Origin: Actinoplanes subtropicus
Lineage (GTDB): Bacteria > Actinomycetota > Actinomycetes > Mycobacteriales > Micromonosporaceae
Direction: 5' to 3'
DNA: 64,000 nucleotides
NCBI RefSeq assembly: GCF_000721705.1
Contig: NZ_JOJL01000016.1
Coordinates: forward strand, 62,001 to 126,000
Shown one piece after another: positions 51,184-58,683 of the stretch; positions within the stretch are counted from its first letter, which is position 1; every line of letters begins with the position of its first letter. The notes beneath the pieces were generated by a model. It was not told the origin of the DNA. It did not search any database and was given only the letters and a program-made list of their open reading frames with translations. The position numbers were made by a program, and so were the translations under genes.

Positions 51184-51948
51184 ATGGTTGGTGTGAACGA
51201 GCGGTTACGAACGACGATGCTCCGCCGGGGCGTCTCTACCGATCAACTAGCCGTTGAATGTGGCGTCGACGCCAAGAGCGTTGAACGTTGGATCAGCCTC
51301 GACCGCGTTCCGCATCGGAAGCATCGGTGGATCGCTGCGAGGCTGCTCGACGCTGACGAAACGTTCTTGTGGCCGCGCGTTCTCACCCGTTCGCCGTCGC
51401 GGCGCGCCGGTGCGTCTCAGGCTGAACTGGTCGAGCTGTATCCAGATCGGGCCAGCGTTCCGCGTGAAACCTGGCTCGGATTGTTGACGAACTCGCAACA
51501 GGCTATCGATGTCTTGATTCACAGCGGCACTTTCTTTGCACAGACCCAACCGCGGGTCGCTGCGATGCTTACTGAGCGGGCATCTCACAATGTCCGTATT
51601 CGCCTTTGCTTCGGCAATCCAAAGTCGGAGGCTGTGGCTATTCGGGATCGCGAAGAGCGCTTGGGGGGCACGCTAGCAGCAAAGATTCGGGCCAGCCTTA
51701 CCTACTATCTGCCGCTAATCGACGTTGAAGGCTGTGAGATCCGGCTACACGACGCCACTCTGTACACAAGCATGTTCCGATACGATGACGATCTGTTGGC
51801 GAATACTCACGCGTACGGAGCGCCAGCCAGCCTGAATCCGACCTATCATTTCCGCCGCACAGATGGCGGGACGATATTCGACCACTACATGCAGAGCTTC
51901 GAGAGCACGTGGAATTCCGCCCTCCCGTGGATAGGGGCTGAGGTCTGA
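51184..51948 (+). CDS. XRE-type regulator with DUF5919-like C-terminus
   Basis: A 254-residue protein. Residues 1-65 are a helix-turn-helix (STDQLAVECGVDAKSVERWI). The C-terminal part has WLGLLTNSQQAIDVLIHSGT, VRIRLCFGNPKSEAV and a final HYMQSFESTWNSA, the layout of XRE/DUF5919 proteins that precede NUDIX genes. L8 is a TTA codon, typical of bldA-dependent genes. No ribosome-binding site is seen; a GTG at 51193 is also possible. The region is lower in GC than the core of the element. Confidence 0.7.
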   Translation: MVGVNERLRTTMLRRGVSTDQLAVECGVDAKSVERWISLDRVPHRKHRWIAARLLDADETFLWPRVLTRSPSRRAGASQAELVELYPDRASVPRETWLGLLTNSQQAIDVLIHSGTFFAQTQPRVAAMLTERASHNVRIRLCFGNPKSEAVAIRDREERLGGTLAAKIRASLTYYLPLIDVEGCEIRLHDATLYTSMFRYDDDLLANTHAYGAPASLNPTYHFRRTDGGTIFDHYMQSFESTWNSALPWIGAEV

Positions 51949-51951
51949 GTT

Positions 51952-52419
51952 ATGGGACGCGTCGAGTACTGGTTTCAAGAAGCTGCGCCTACCGCTAACA
52001 CTTTAGTACCCGCCTGCGGGGCGCTTGTCGTCGACGATACCGGCCGGATCCTGATGCAGAAGCGACGAGACACAGGGCAATGGGCTCTGCCGATGGGAAA
52101 GATGGAGTTGGGCGAAACCCCTACCGAGTGCGCCATCAGGGAAACCGAGGAAGAGACCGGAATCCGGGTGGAAATCTTGTCACTTGTCGGCATCTTCTCC
52201 GAGCCGAACCACATCGTCGCGTATACCGATGGCGAGATTCGGCAGGAGTTCGAGATAACGTATCTCGCCCGGCCTGTCCGTGGGGAACCCACCTCGAACG
52301 ACGAAGCCAGCGATGTTAGATGGTTCAGTTTAGACGCGTTGGGAACGCTGGACGTTCATCCCAGCATGCGGCGGCAGATAGCTGCCTACGTAGACGATAA
52401 GATGCCCTATCTTCAATAA
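51952..52419 (+). CDS. NUDIX hydrolase
   Basis: A 155-residue NUDIX protein. The Nudix box runs GKMELGETPTECAIRETEEE then TGI (about residues 49-71), with all catalytic residues in place. Substrate is a nucleoside-diphosphate derivative of unknown type. It begins four bases after the XRE/DUF5919 gene. TTA codons occur at ANTLVPA and FSLDALG. A similar protein fused or coupled to regulators acts in pSAM2-type elements, but a transfer role here is only a guess. Confidence 0.9.
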   Translation: MGRVEYWFQEAAPTANTLVPACGALVVDDTGRILMQKRRDTGQWALPMGKMELGETPTECAIRETEEETGIRVEILSLVGIFSEPNHIVAYTDGEIRQEFEITYLARPVRGEPTSNDEASDVRWFSLDALGTLDVHPSMRRQIAAYVDDKMPYLQ

Positions 52420-52447
52420 GAGCACCCTGCTTCGCCGGTTCCACGGG

Positions 52448-53275
52448 TCAGAGATACTCGTTCATTTCTCGATCTTTGAGCGCTCGATCTACCCGGAACT
52501 CGCGGACGGCCTCTCCAGGTTCAGGTGCCGAGTTGTGGTCGATTGCGAGCTTCAGCCTTCGTGCAGCGTGTGCCCTCTGGAGTGCCATCCGGCGGCCTGA
52601 TTCGCTCTTGCTGCGCCATTCGTCTGTGCGGGTCGCCTGACCGGAGTGCTGTCGATATAGCCAGCTGATCGCCGGATGGTTGTAGCCGTCGGACACCTCC
52701 GACAGTGCTGCGAAAAGGATAAGGTCTTCGTCGGTGATCGAGGCCGCCCAGCCTCCTAGGGCACGTACCGTTTCGGTTCGCGCCGTCAACCCGGCGCAGT
52801 GGATAGGCCAGTTTCCGCCGTTCTCTATCGCGTAGTCGTTTACGGCCCCCGCCTTAACGAGCCCGGTCGGAATCAACGGATCCCATGAGATACGCCGACC
52901 GTCGGTCATTAGGTCATCGGCTTGGCCCACCGCCCAATGAATCCGGTTGTCTGTGAAGTAGGGAATCAGGTCAGCAGCCGCACCGGGTAATAGTAGGTCG
53001 TCAACATCGAGCACCCGCAAAAGGCTTCCCGAGGCCCTTTCCAAGGCGAGGTTGCGCGTGCCGCCAATGCCTAACCGCGTCCTGTTGGCCGCGTACCGCA
53101 CGCCGGGTAGGTCGGTGAAGTGCCGGCCGAGCACTGGCGTGTCTCCGTCTTCCTGGACGATCCACTCAACGTCCCAGCCAGGCGGCATCTCCAGACTCGC
53201 CACGCTGGCTATCGTCTCGGGCAGGAATCCGGCACTCGGGGCATATGCGGCTGTGAGTATCGACAATGTTGGCAC
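52448..53275 (-). CDS. GT2-family glycosyltransferase (cargo)
   Basis: A 275-residue GT-A enzyme. It opens TLSILTAAYAPSAGFLPETI and carries the metal motif VLDVDD (DxD, about residues 90-93). The acceptor side has ADDLMTDG and ITDEDLILFAAL. A TTA codon lies in DVDDLLLPG. No membrane segment is seen. It has no sugar-related neighbours in the element, so the acceptor is unknown. It is convergent with the NUDIX gene and follows the GntR gene on the same strand. Confidence 0.85.
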   Translation of the reverse strand: MPTLSILTAAYAPSAGFLPETIASVASLEMPPGWDVEWIVQEDGDTPVLGRHFTDLPGVRYAANRTRLGIGGTRNLALERASGSLLRVLDVDDLLLPGAAADLIPYFTDNRIHWAVGQADDLMTDGRRISWDPLIPTGLVKAGAVNDYAIENGGNWPIHCAGLTARTETVRALGGWAASITDEDLILFAALSEVSDGYNHPAISWLYRQHSGQATRTDEWRSKSESGRRMALQRAHAARRLKLAIDHNSAPEPGEAVREFRVDRALKDREMNEYL

Positions 53276-53321
53276 GTTGGCCTCTTTCTGTCTGCAATGG
53301 AGGTGGAATTGGTGGAGGCGG

Positions 53322-54134
53322 TTACCACTTCTTTAGTGGAGTCGTGAAGCTTAGTTCGGTGCGGTCGGCTGGGAAGTCGGCGTCGGTGATCTCAACGACG
53401 CGATCGTCAGTGTCGTACGAGATACGACGAACTTGAATCATCGGAACGCCGTCATCCAGCCGCCATTCGTGGGCAGTGGCGGTAGTTGGCATTGACGATG
53501 AGACCAGATCAGTCACTCGGATAATCTCCACGCCGACCGTGTACAACTGGTGCATCGTTCCGCCCGGCCACGGCTCATTCGCCGGATCGAGAAGTTCCTT
53601 GTTCGCCGAAATGATGGACATCGGCAGGTAGGAAACGCTCCACGACAGGAGCCGACCGTCTTTCCGGTCGCGCATCTCGTAGATCCGCTGCAAGACCTCG
53701 GCATCTCGCGTGATTCCAAAGTCATGCGCCAAGGCGGGCGGCGGCACGACGACGTCGTATTCGGTGTTGAACGTGACTTCGTCGATAGCTGTGCTCATGT
53801 CCATCTCGGCTAGGCCAGTTGCGGCACGAACCGACTCCGGCTCGCGTACCAGGTCCTTCTCCGCCTGGTGACGGTCCGAGGAGCGGCACACGCGCGGCAC
53901 TGGCTTGCGGACCGTGGGAGCCTTGCCGCGCCCGCCACTGATCAAGCCCTGCTGCTTCAGCAGGACGATCGCGGCGCGTGCCGAGTTCATCGAGCAGTTC
54001 CAGTCAGCGCAGATGTCCTGCAAGGTCGGCAGAGGATCGCCCGGCACCAGGTCGCCGCGCTCGATCTTCATGCGCAAGTCGTCGGCTATGCGGAGCTGGA
54101 TCGGGGCGACAACGCCCGTGGGCTGCGGCTTCAT
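53322..54134 (-). CDS. GntR-family repressor (KorSA-like)
   Basis: A 270-residue regulator. The winged helix (LRIADDLRMKIERGDLVPGD, LPTLQDICADWNCSMNSARA) is followed by a UTRA ligand domain (EVLQRIYEMRDRKDGRLLSW, then ITDADFPADRTEL). In pSAM2 the GntR protein KorSA represses replication and transfer activation. I use the ATG at 54134; the longer frame includes operator sequence. Two matching inverted repeats lie just upstream, so it most likely regulates itself and the transfer operon starting at 54441. Confidence 0.87.
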   Translation of the reverse strand: MKPQPTGVVAPIQLRIADDLRMKIERGDLVPGDPLPTLQDICADWNCSMNSARAAIVLLKQQGLISGGRGKAPTVRKPVPRVCRSSDRHQAEKDLVREPESVRAATGLAEMDMSTAIDEVTFNTEYDVVVPPPALAHDFGITRDAEVLQRIYEMRDRKDGRLLSWSVSYLPMSIISANKELLDPANEPWPGGTMHQLYTVGVEIIRVTDLVSSSMPTTATAHEWRLDDGVPMIQVRRISYDTDDRVVEITDADFPADRTELSFTTPLKKW

Positions 54135-54159
54135 GCCTCCACCGTACAGCAGTTTGAGG

Positions 54160-54240
54160 GTTTGTGGGCAAACCTCTTGCGTGATCGACACACGTCCCCT
54201 ACGTTGATCTCAACGCAAGTTTGTGGGCAAACCCGCAAAC
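54160..54240. promoter_or_regulatory. two GntR operator candidates
   Basis: GTTTGTGGGCAAAC (GTTTG/CAAAC arms) occurs at 54160-54173 and 54219-54232. The second lies inside a longer inverted repeat, AAGTTTGTGGG...CCCGCAAACTT. The 306-base gap 54135-54440 contains no gene and must hold the promoters of the GntR gene and the transfer operon. Confidence 0.7.
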
Positions 54241-54440
54241 TTGCGAACGTCGGATTGGGGCACGCCCGCATGGGAAGGCCCGGTCGTGACTTGTCTCGTG
54301 ACAACTGAATCGGGCCGCACCTCCCAGATCAAGAAAAGGTCGCCGCCGCACGGCTGAGGTCACCGTGCATCTCCCAACCCCTTGTTTCTGCTGGTCGGCA
54401 CGGCTACTGCCGTGCCGACCCCACGTCTGGAGGACATCCC

Positions 54441-54701
54441 GTGAGCACCCTTCACCACTTCACCGGCGAGCCCTCGGCCGCCGAGCTGGCCGCGATCGAG
54501 GCCGAGTGGCCGGCCATCCAGGCCGACATCGACGCCTTGGCCGACCCCGACCTCATTGACGCCCTGGTCGACGAGATTTACGCGCTGGAGCGCTTGGCCA
54601 TGACCGAGCTGAACCGACGCCGCCAGCGCCGAACCACCTCCCGCATCACCCGCCAGGTCGAAGCCGCTACCCGCCCGGCCATCCGGAAGGCAGTTGCCTG
54701 A
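54441..54701 (+). CDS. DUF6284 family protein
   Basis: An 86-residue protein of the DUF6284 type: PSAAELAAIEAEWPAIQADI and EIYALERLAMTELNRRRQRR. It is a frequent first gene of AICE/plasmid transfer clusters, with unknown role. The GTG has GGAGG seven bases upstream. The stop overlaps the next start (TGATG). Confidence 0.8.
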   Translation: MSTLHHFTGEPSAAELAAIEAEWPAIQADIDALADPDLIDALVDEIYALERLAMTELNRRRQRRTTSRITRQVEAATRPAIRKAVA

Positions 54702-55459
54702 TGAACCCCGACCTCCACCGTCTCAAGCGGCTCGGATGGGCCATCCGAGCCGTATTCACCCTCGGAATCGCCGCGTCGCTGGCCGGAAACGTCCTGCACG
54801 CCGAGAACAACGCCATCAGCCAGGCGATCTCGGCATGGTCGCCGCTGTCGCTGCTGCTCGCGGTCGAGCTGATCTCCCGAGTCCCGGTCAGTCGGGGCGC
54901 GTCGTCGTTCGCCCGGCTCGTCGCAACGGCCGTGATCGCCGGTATCGCGGCGTGGGTGTCGTACTGGCACATGGTCGGCGTGGCCCAGCGCTATGGCGAG
55001 TCCGGCCCGTCGCCGTATCTGATCCCGTTCAGTGTGGATGGCCTGATCGTGATCGCGTCGATCTCCCTGGTCGAGATCGGCGGCCGGATCCGACGCCTGA
55101 CCGTCCCGGCCGCGCCGGTCACCGCCCCCGTGACCGCCCCGCCGGTCGCCGTCCCGGAGGTAGCCCCGCCGGTCGAGCCGGTCAGCGAGCCGGAGCCGAT
55201 CGTCCCACCGGCCGAGCCGACGCCGGTTGCCGCAGCGGTTGCCAAGCAGCGTCCGAAGCGCGTCACGCCGCGTCCCGCGTCGGCGGACAAGGTCGCCAAG
55301 GTCGCCGCCCGGATGCCCGGTGCGTCGACCGCCGCGATTGCTCAGAAGGCGGGGGTTTCCCCGTCGACCGTGCGGCGTCACCTGGCCGCGCTGCGCGTCA
55401 CCGACGCGCCACCATCCGCCCCGGCACCTGCCGAAACTCCCGCTCTTGTTGCTGCCTGA
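54701..55459 (+). CDS. DUF2637 membrane protein with C-terminal HTH (SpdA-like)
   Basis: A 252-residue protein. Four membrane helices (e.g. AIRAVFTLGIAASLAGNVLH, LVATAVIAGIAAWVSYWHMV) make up the DUF2637 part. A Pro-rich linker (VTAPVTAPPVAVPEVAPP) leads to a helix-turn-helix (STAAIAQKAGVSPSTVRRHL). In Streptomyces plasmids such Spd proteins help spread the DNA through the recipient mycelium. It is coupled to the DUF6284 gene. Confidence 0.82.
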   Translation: MNPDLHRLKRLGWAIRAVFTLGIAASLAGNVLHAENNAISQAISAWSPLSLLLAVELISRVPVSRGASSFARLVATAVIAGIAAWVSYWHMVGVAQRYGESGPSPYLIPFSVDGLIVIASISLVEIGGRIRRLTVPAAPVTAPVTAPPVAVPEVAPPVEPVSEPEPIVPPAEPTPVAAAVAKQRPKRVTPRPASADKVAKVAARMPGASTAAIAQKAGVSPSTVRRHLAALRVTDAPPSAPAPAETPALVAA

Positions 55460-55484
55460 TCCGACCGCTGAAAGGAACCGCCTG

Positions 55485-55682
55485 ATGGACACCGACCGCC
55501 TGTACCCGATGCCCGCACCGGATGACGACCCGCGTTTCAGCTTCGGTCTGCTCGCGGACGTGGTGACCGTGCTGGAGCGGCACGGCTACCCCCGGCCGAC
55601 GCACGGCCGAGACCTGATCGACCTGCACGGAGCGCTCTTCCGCTTCCTGTACGCCCAGCCCACCGAGACCGCTGCGCACTGA
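55485..55682 (+). CDS. small protein of the transfer operon
   Basis: A 65-residue product, LYPMPAPDDDPRFSFGLLAD and RDLIDLHGALFRFLYAQP. The AAAGGA site lies ten bases upstream of the ATG. Similar small proteins precede traB genes in AICEs. No function is known. Confidence 0.65.
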   Translation: MDTDRLYPMPAPDDDPRFSFGLLADVVTVLERHGYPRPTHGRDLIDLHGALFRFLYAQPTETAAH

Positions 55683-55771
55683 CTTCGCCCGGCGGCACGG
55701 CTCAACCGACCAAAGCAGCGCCGTGCCGCCGGTCCCTCCGCAAGCCTCGACGACCCACAGGAGAGAACCTG

Positions 55772-57910
55772 ATGGTCCCGCAGAACCCAACCCCTGACGA
55801 GCACTTCGATTGGACCGCCGCTGAGGCCGACGTCGCTGAGGTCGTTGACCTGGGCGAGGCCCGGACTCGCCGTACGAGCGTGGCGGGAGATACCCACTTT
55901 GAGGTGACCCTCGACGAGTCACCGACCCCTGGCGGCATGCCCGTCGACCCGCCGCAGTCCGGGGCGGCCGGGCGGGTGCCGATCGTGCCGGTCGGCTGGT
56001 CGACGTGGCCGAACATCAAGCACAGTGTCCGGCAGACCCTCGCGGTGTTCGGCTACCGGTGCGGCTTCCACGCGCTGCGCTCGCCGAAGTACGCCATTCT
56101 CGCCGCGTTCTGGGCCACCGTCGGGGTGTTCCGGCTGACCGGTCGGCAGCTCAAATGGTGGTGGGTCACCGAGCAATACGCCCTTCGGCAGGGCACCGCC
56201 GACGCCAACGACCCCGCGATGTGGCTCAAGCTGCACCGGGAGGTCAAGGCCACCCGCATGTGGCGGTTCCTCGTGCTGACCGCCGAAGCGCTGACCGTGG
56301 TGATCGGCGGTCCGGTCCTGTACGCGACGGCCCCGTGGTGGGCACGCGCCCTGGTCGTCACCGCCGTGGTGGCGTTCCTGGCGCACTTCGGCCGCCCGGA
56401 CGACCGGCCGATCATCACCCCCGCCACCGTCGCCGGACGATTCCGCAGGGTGAACCCGGACATCATCCTCCGCGCCTACTACGCGGCCGGTCTGGGCCAC
56501 CCGGACAAGCCTCACCAGCAGATCAGCTTCGGCTCGACGATGGCCCGCGACCCCTCCGGGACCGGTTCCCAGGTCAGCATCGATCTGCCGTACGGCAAGA
56601 CGTTCGACGAGGCGGTCAAGGCACGCGGCGCGATCGCCTCGGGCCTGGACGTGGCGATCTCCCAGGTGTTCATCAGCCGGGACTTCAGCTCGCACCGTCG
56701 GCACACCCTGTGGGTGGCCGACCGGGACCCGCTGTCGGCGGGGGCCGGCCGAACGCCGTTGCTGCGGTGCAAGGCCACCGACGTGTGGCAGCCTGCCCCG
56801 TTCGGCCTGGACGAGCGCGGTAACAAGGTCAGCGTTGACCTGCTGTGGAACTCGATCCTGATCGGCGCCCAACCCCGGCAGGGCAAGACCTTCGCCGCCC
56901 GGCTGCTCGCGCTGTACGCGGCGCTGGACCCGTACGTGAAGCTCACCGTGCTCGACGGGGGCGGCAAGCCGGACTGGCGCAAGTTCTCCCTGGTCGCTGA
57001 CCGGTGCGCGTTCGGTCTGGCGATGACCCGCGACGGCGACCCCGCCGAGATCGTCTTGGAAGCCCTCCGGGAGATCAAGGCCGACGTGCAGGACCGGTAC
57101 GAGCGGCTCTCGAAACTGCCGGTCGACGTCTGCCCGGAGGGCAAGCTGACCCGGGAGATCGCCCGGGATCCGAAGTACAAGATGCCGGTCCGACTGGTGT
57201 TCCTGGACGAGTTCCAGGAGTACTTCGACCTCGGCGACATCAGCAAGGAGATCGCGTCCCTGCTGGTGTACCTGGTCAAGGTCGCCCCGGCCGCCGGAGT
57301 CGGGTTCGTCGACGCCACCCAGCGCCCGTCCGGGATCGGCTCGGGGCAGGTCGCCCAGCAGTTCGTGTCCTTCCGCGACAACCACCAGGTGCGCTTCAGC
57401 CTGCGGACCGGCTCGTGGCAGGTGTCCGACCTGGTGATGGGATCGGGTGCCTACTCCGAGGGACACGACAGCTCGACCCTGCTGCCCTCCTACAAGGGCG
57501 TGGGGATCCTGCGGGGCGCGTCCGACGCCACCCCGACGGTGCGGACCTACCTCGCCGACGCCGACGACGCCGAGAAGATCCTGACCGCCGCGCGGGCACT
57601 ACGGGAAGCCGCGGGAACCCTGTCCGGGATGGCGGCCGGTGAGGACGTCGCCCGGGTCGCCCGGGACGTGCTCGCCGACGTGCGCTCGGTGATCGAGCGC
57701 GGCGAGACCGGCGCGCAGTGGGAGGAGATCGCCTCCCGGCTCGGCGAGCGGCTCCCGGAGGCGTACGCCGACGTGACGGCCGAGTCGATCTCGGCTCAGG
57801 TCCGGGCGTTCGGTGTACGCAGCGTAGATGTGAAGCGCAACGGCAAGGCGCTCAAGGGTGCCAAGTCCGACGACATCGACGCGGCGATCACCCGCCGGAA
57901 GGCTGCCTGA
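55772..57910 (+). CDS. FtsK/SpoIIIE-type DNA translocase (TraB/TraSA-like)
   Basis: A 712-residue conjugation motor. Two membrane helices lie near 105-120 and 168-205. The ATPase core has Walker A GAQPRQGKT (365-373) and Walker B LVFLDEFQEYF. The C-terminal 60 residues (LPEAYADVTAESISAQVRAF) form a winged helix, which in TraB proteins reads the 8-bp TRS repeats of the clt locus. It would pump double-stranded DNA into the recipient. The ATG is preceded by GGAGAG. A repeat cluster follows directly (57911-57999). Confidence 0.92.
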   Translation: MVPQNPTPDEHFDWTAAEADVAEVVDLGEARTRRTSVAGDTHFEVTLDESPTPGGMPVDPPQSGAAGRVPIVPVGWSTWPNIKHSVRQTLAVFGYRCGFHALRSPKYAILAAFWATVGVFRLTGRQLKWWWVTEQYALRQGTADANDPAMWLKLHREVKATRMWRFLVLTAEALTVVIGGPVLYATAPWWARALVVTAVVAFLAHFGRPDDRPIITPATVAGRFRRVNPDIILRAYYAAGLGHPDKPHQQISFGSTMARDPSGTGSQVSIDLPYGKTFDEAVKARGAIASGLDVAISQVFISRDFSSHRRHTLWVADRDPLSAGAGRTPLLRCKATDVWQPAPFGLDERGNKVSVDLLWNSILIGAQPRQGKTFAARLLALYAALDPYVKLTVLDGGGKPDWRKFSLVADRCAFGLAMTRDGDPAEIVLEALREIKADVQDRYERLSKLPVDVCPEGKLTREIARDPKYKMPVRLVFLDEFQEYFDLGDISKEIASLLVYLVKVAPAAGVGFVDATQRPSGIGSGQVAQQFVSFRDNHQVRFSLRTGSWQVSDLVMGSGAYSEGHDSSTLLPSYKGVGILRGASDATPTVRTYLADADDAEKILTAARALREAAGTLSGMAAGEDVARVARDVLADVRSVIERGETGAQWEEIASRLGERLPEAYADVTAESISAQVRAFGVRSVDVKRNGKALKGAKSDDIDAAITRRKAA

Positions 57911-57999
57911 CGGTCGCGGACGACCCGCGACCGGTCGCGTTCACGCGACTCGACCCGCGACCGGCCTGGTCAGGCCATACATCGGCCGGTCGCGGGTCG
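57911..57999. repeat. GACCCGCGACCGG repeat/hairpin cluster, candidate clt
   Basis: Three copies of the core GACCCGCGACCGG: direct at 57922 and 57952, inverted at 57986-57998. Two hairpins result: CGGTCGCGG (57911-57919) with 57925-57933, and a perfect 16-bp stem 57951-57966 with 57984-57999. CGCGACCGGTCGCG (57926-57939) is a perfect palindrome. Confidence 0.65.
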
Positions 58000-58044
58000 C
58001 TCCCATCCCAGCTCAGCCCGTAAATCTGCCCCTGGAGGCTTTCC

Positions 58045-58317
58045 GTGGCCACCCTCGCCGCGACCGCAACCCCTTCCGCCGGTCTGTCCGGCCTGTTCTT
58101 CGTCATTCTCGTGATCGTTACCTTCTGTTACGGCGTCGGCTGCTGGATCTGGCCCTTCGGAGCCTGCCGACGCTGCAAGGGATCCGGCAAGCGCCGGTCG
58201 CCGTTCGGCCGCGCGTTCGGGATGTGCCGCCGATGCGGCGGCGACGGACGACGCCTGCGGGTCGGCCGCCGGATCATCAACAGCCTGCGGGAACTGCACG
58301 ACAAGGGCACCCGATGA
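58045..58317 (+). CDS. small membrane protein with two CxxC zinc motifs
   Basis: A 90-residue product: membrane helix LFFVILVIVTFCYGVGCWIW, then CRRCKGSG and CRRCGGDG, a DnaJ-type zinc-ribbon repeat. The GTG has GGAGG seven bases upstream. The stop overlaps the next start (ATGA). Spread-type (Spd) function is possible. Confidence 0.7.
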   Translation: MATLAATATPSAGLSGLFFVILVIVTFCYGVGCWIWPFGACRRCKGSGKRRSPFGRAFGMCRRCGGDGRRLRVGRRIINSLRELHDKGTR

Positions 58318-58652
58318 AGACCCGCACAATGGCCCGCATCCAGCGCACCGAGACCCCGCACACGACCTGGTGCGCCCGCGATCACCGCTGCGGGGTGGCC
58401 GAGCACCGGTCGGCCGACCTGACCGCCGACGAGATCGGCGGCCGGGCGTGGCTCACTCGCGTTCGCGCCGGGGATGTCGAGTACATCGAGATCCGTGCCC
58501 GGATTCCGTTGCACAGCAACGAAAACGTAGCCCGTCGGCAGCTTTCGACAGCCCTCAACCTGATGCGCGAACTCCTCGCCCTGGTCGCTCCGGGGCTGGC
58601 ACGGCTTCCCGGTCGTGACCAGCGTCGCGCGATTGGCCGACCTGCCGCCTGA
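58314..58652 (+). CDS. uncharacterised protein of the replication module
   Basis: A 112-residue product: TWCARDHRCGVAEHRSADLT and WLTRVRAGDVEYIEIRARIP. Cys and His in the first part could bind metal. It is coupled to the preceding gene by ATGA and precedes the replication gene by 31 bases. Family unknown. Confidence 0.65.
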   Translation: MKTRTMARIQRTETPHTTWCARDHRCGVAEHRSADLTADEIGGRAWLTRVRAGDVEYIEIRARIPLHSNENVARRQLSTALNLMRELLALVAPGLARLPGRDQRRAIGRPAA

Positions 58653-58683
58653 CCCTGCCGTTTGATCCGAGAGGAGTTGACTG

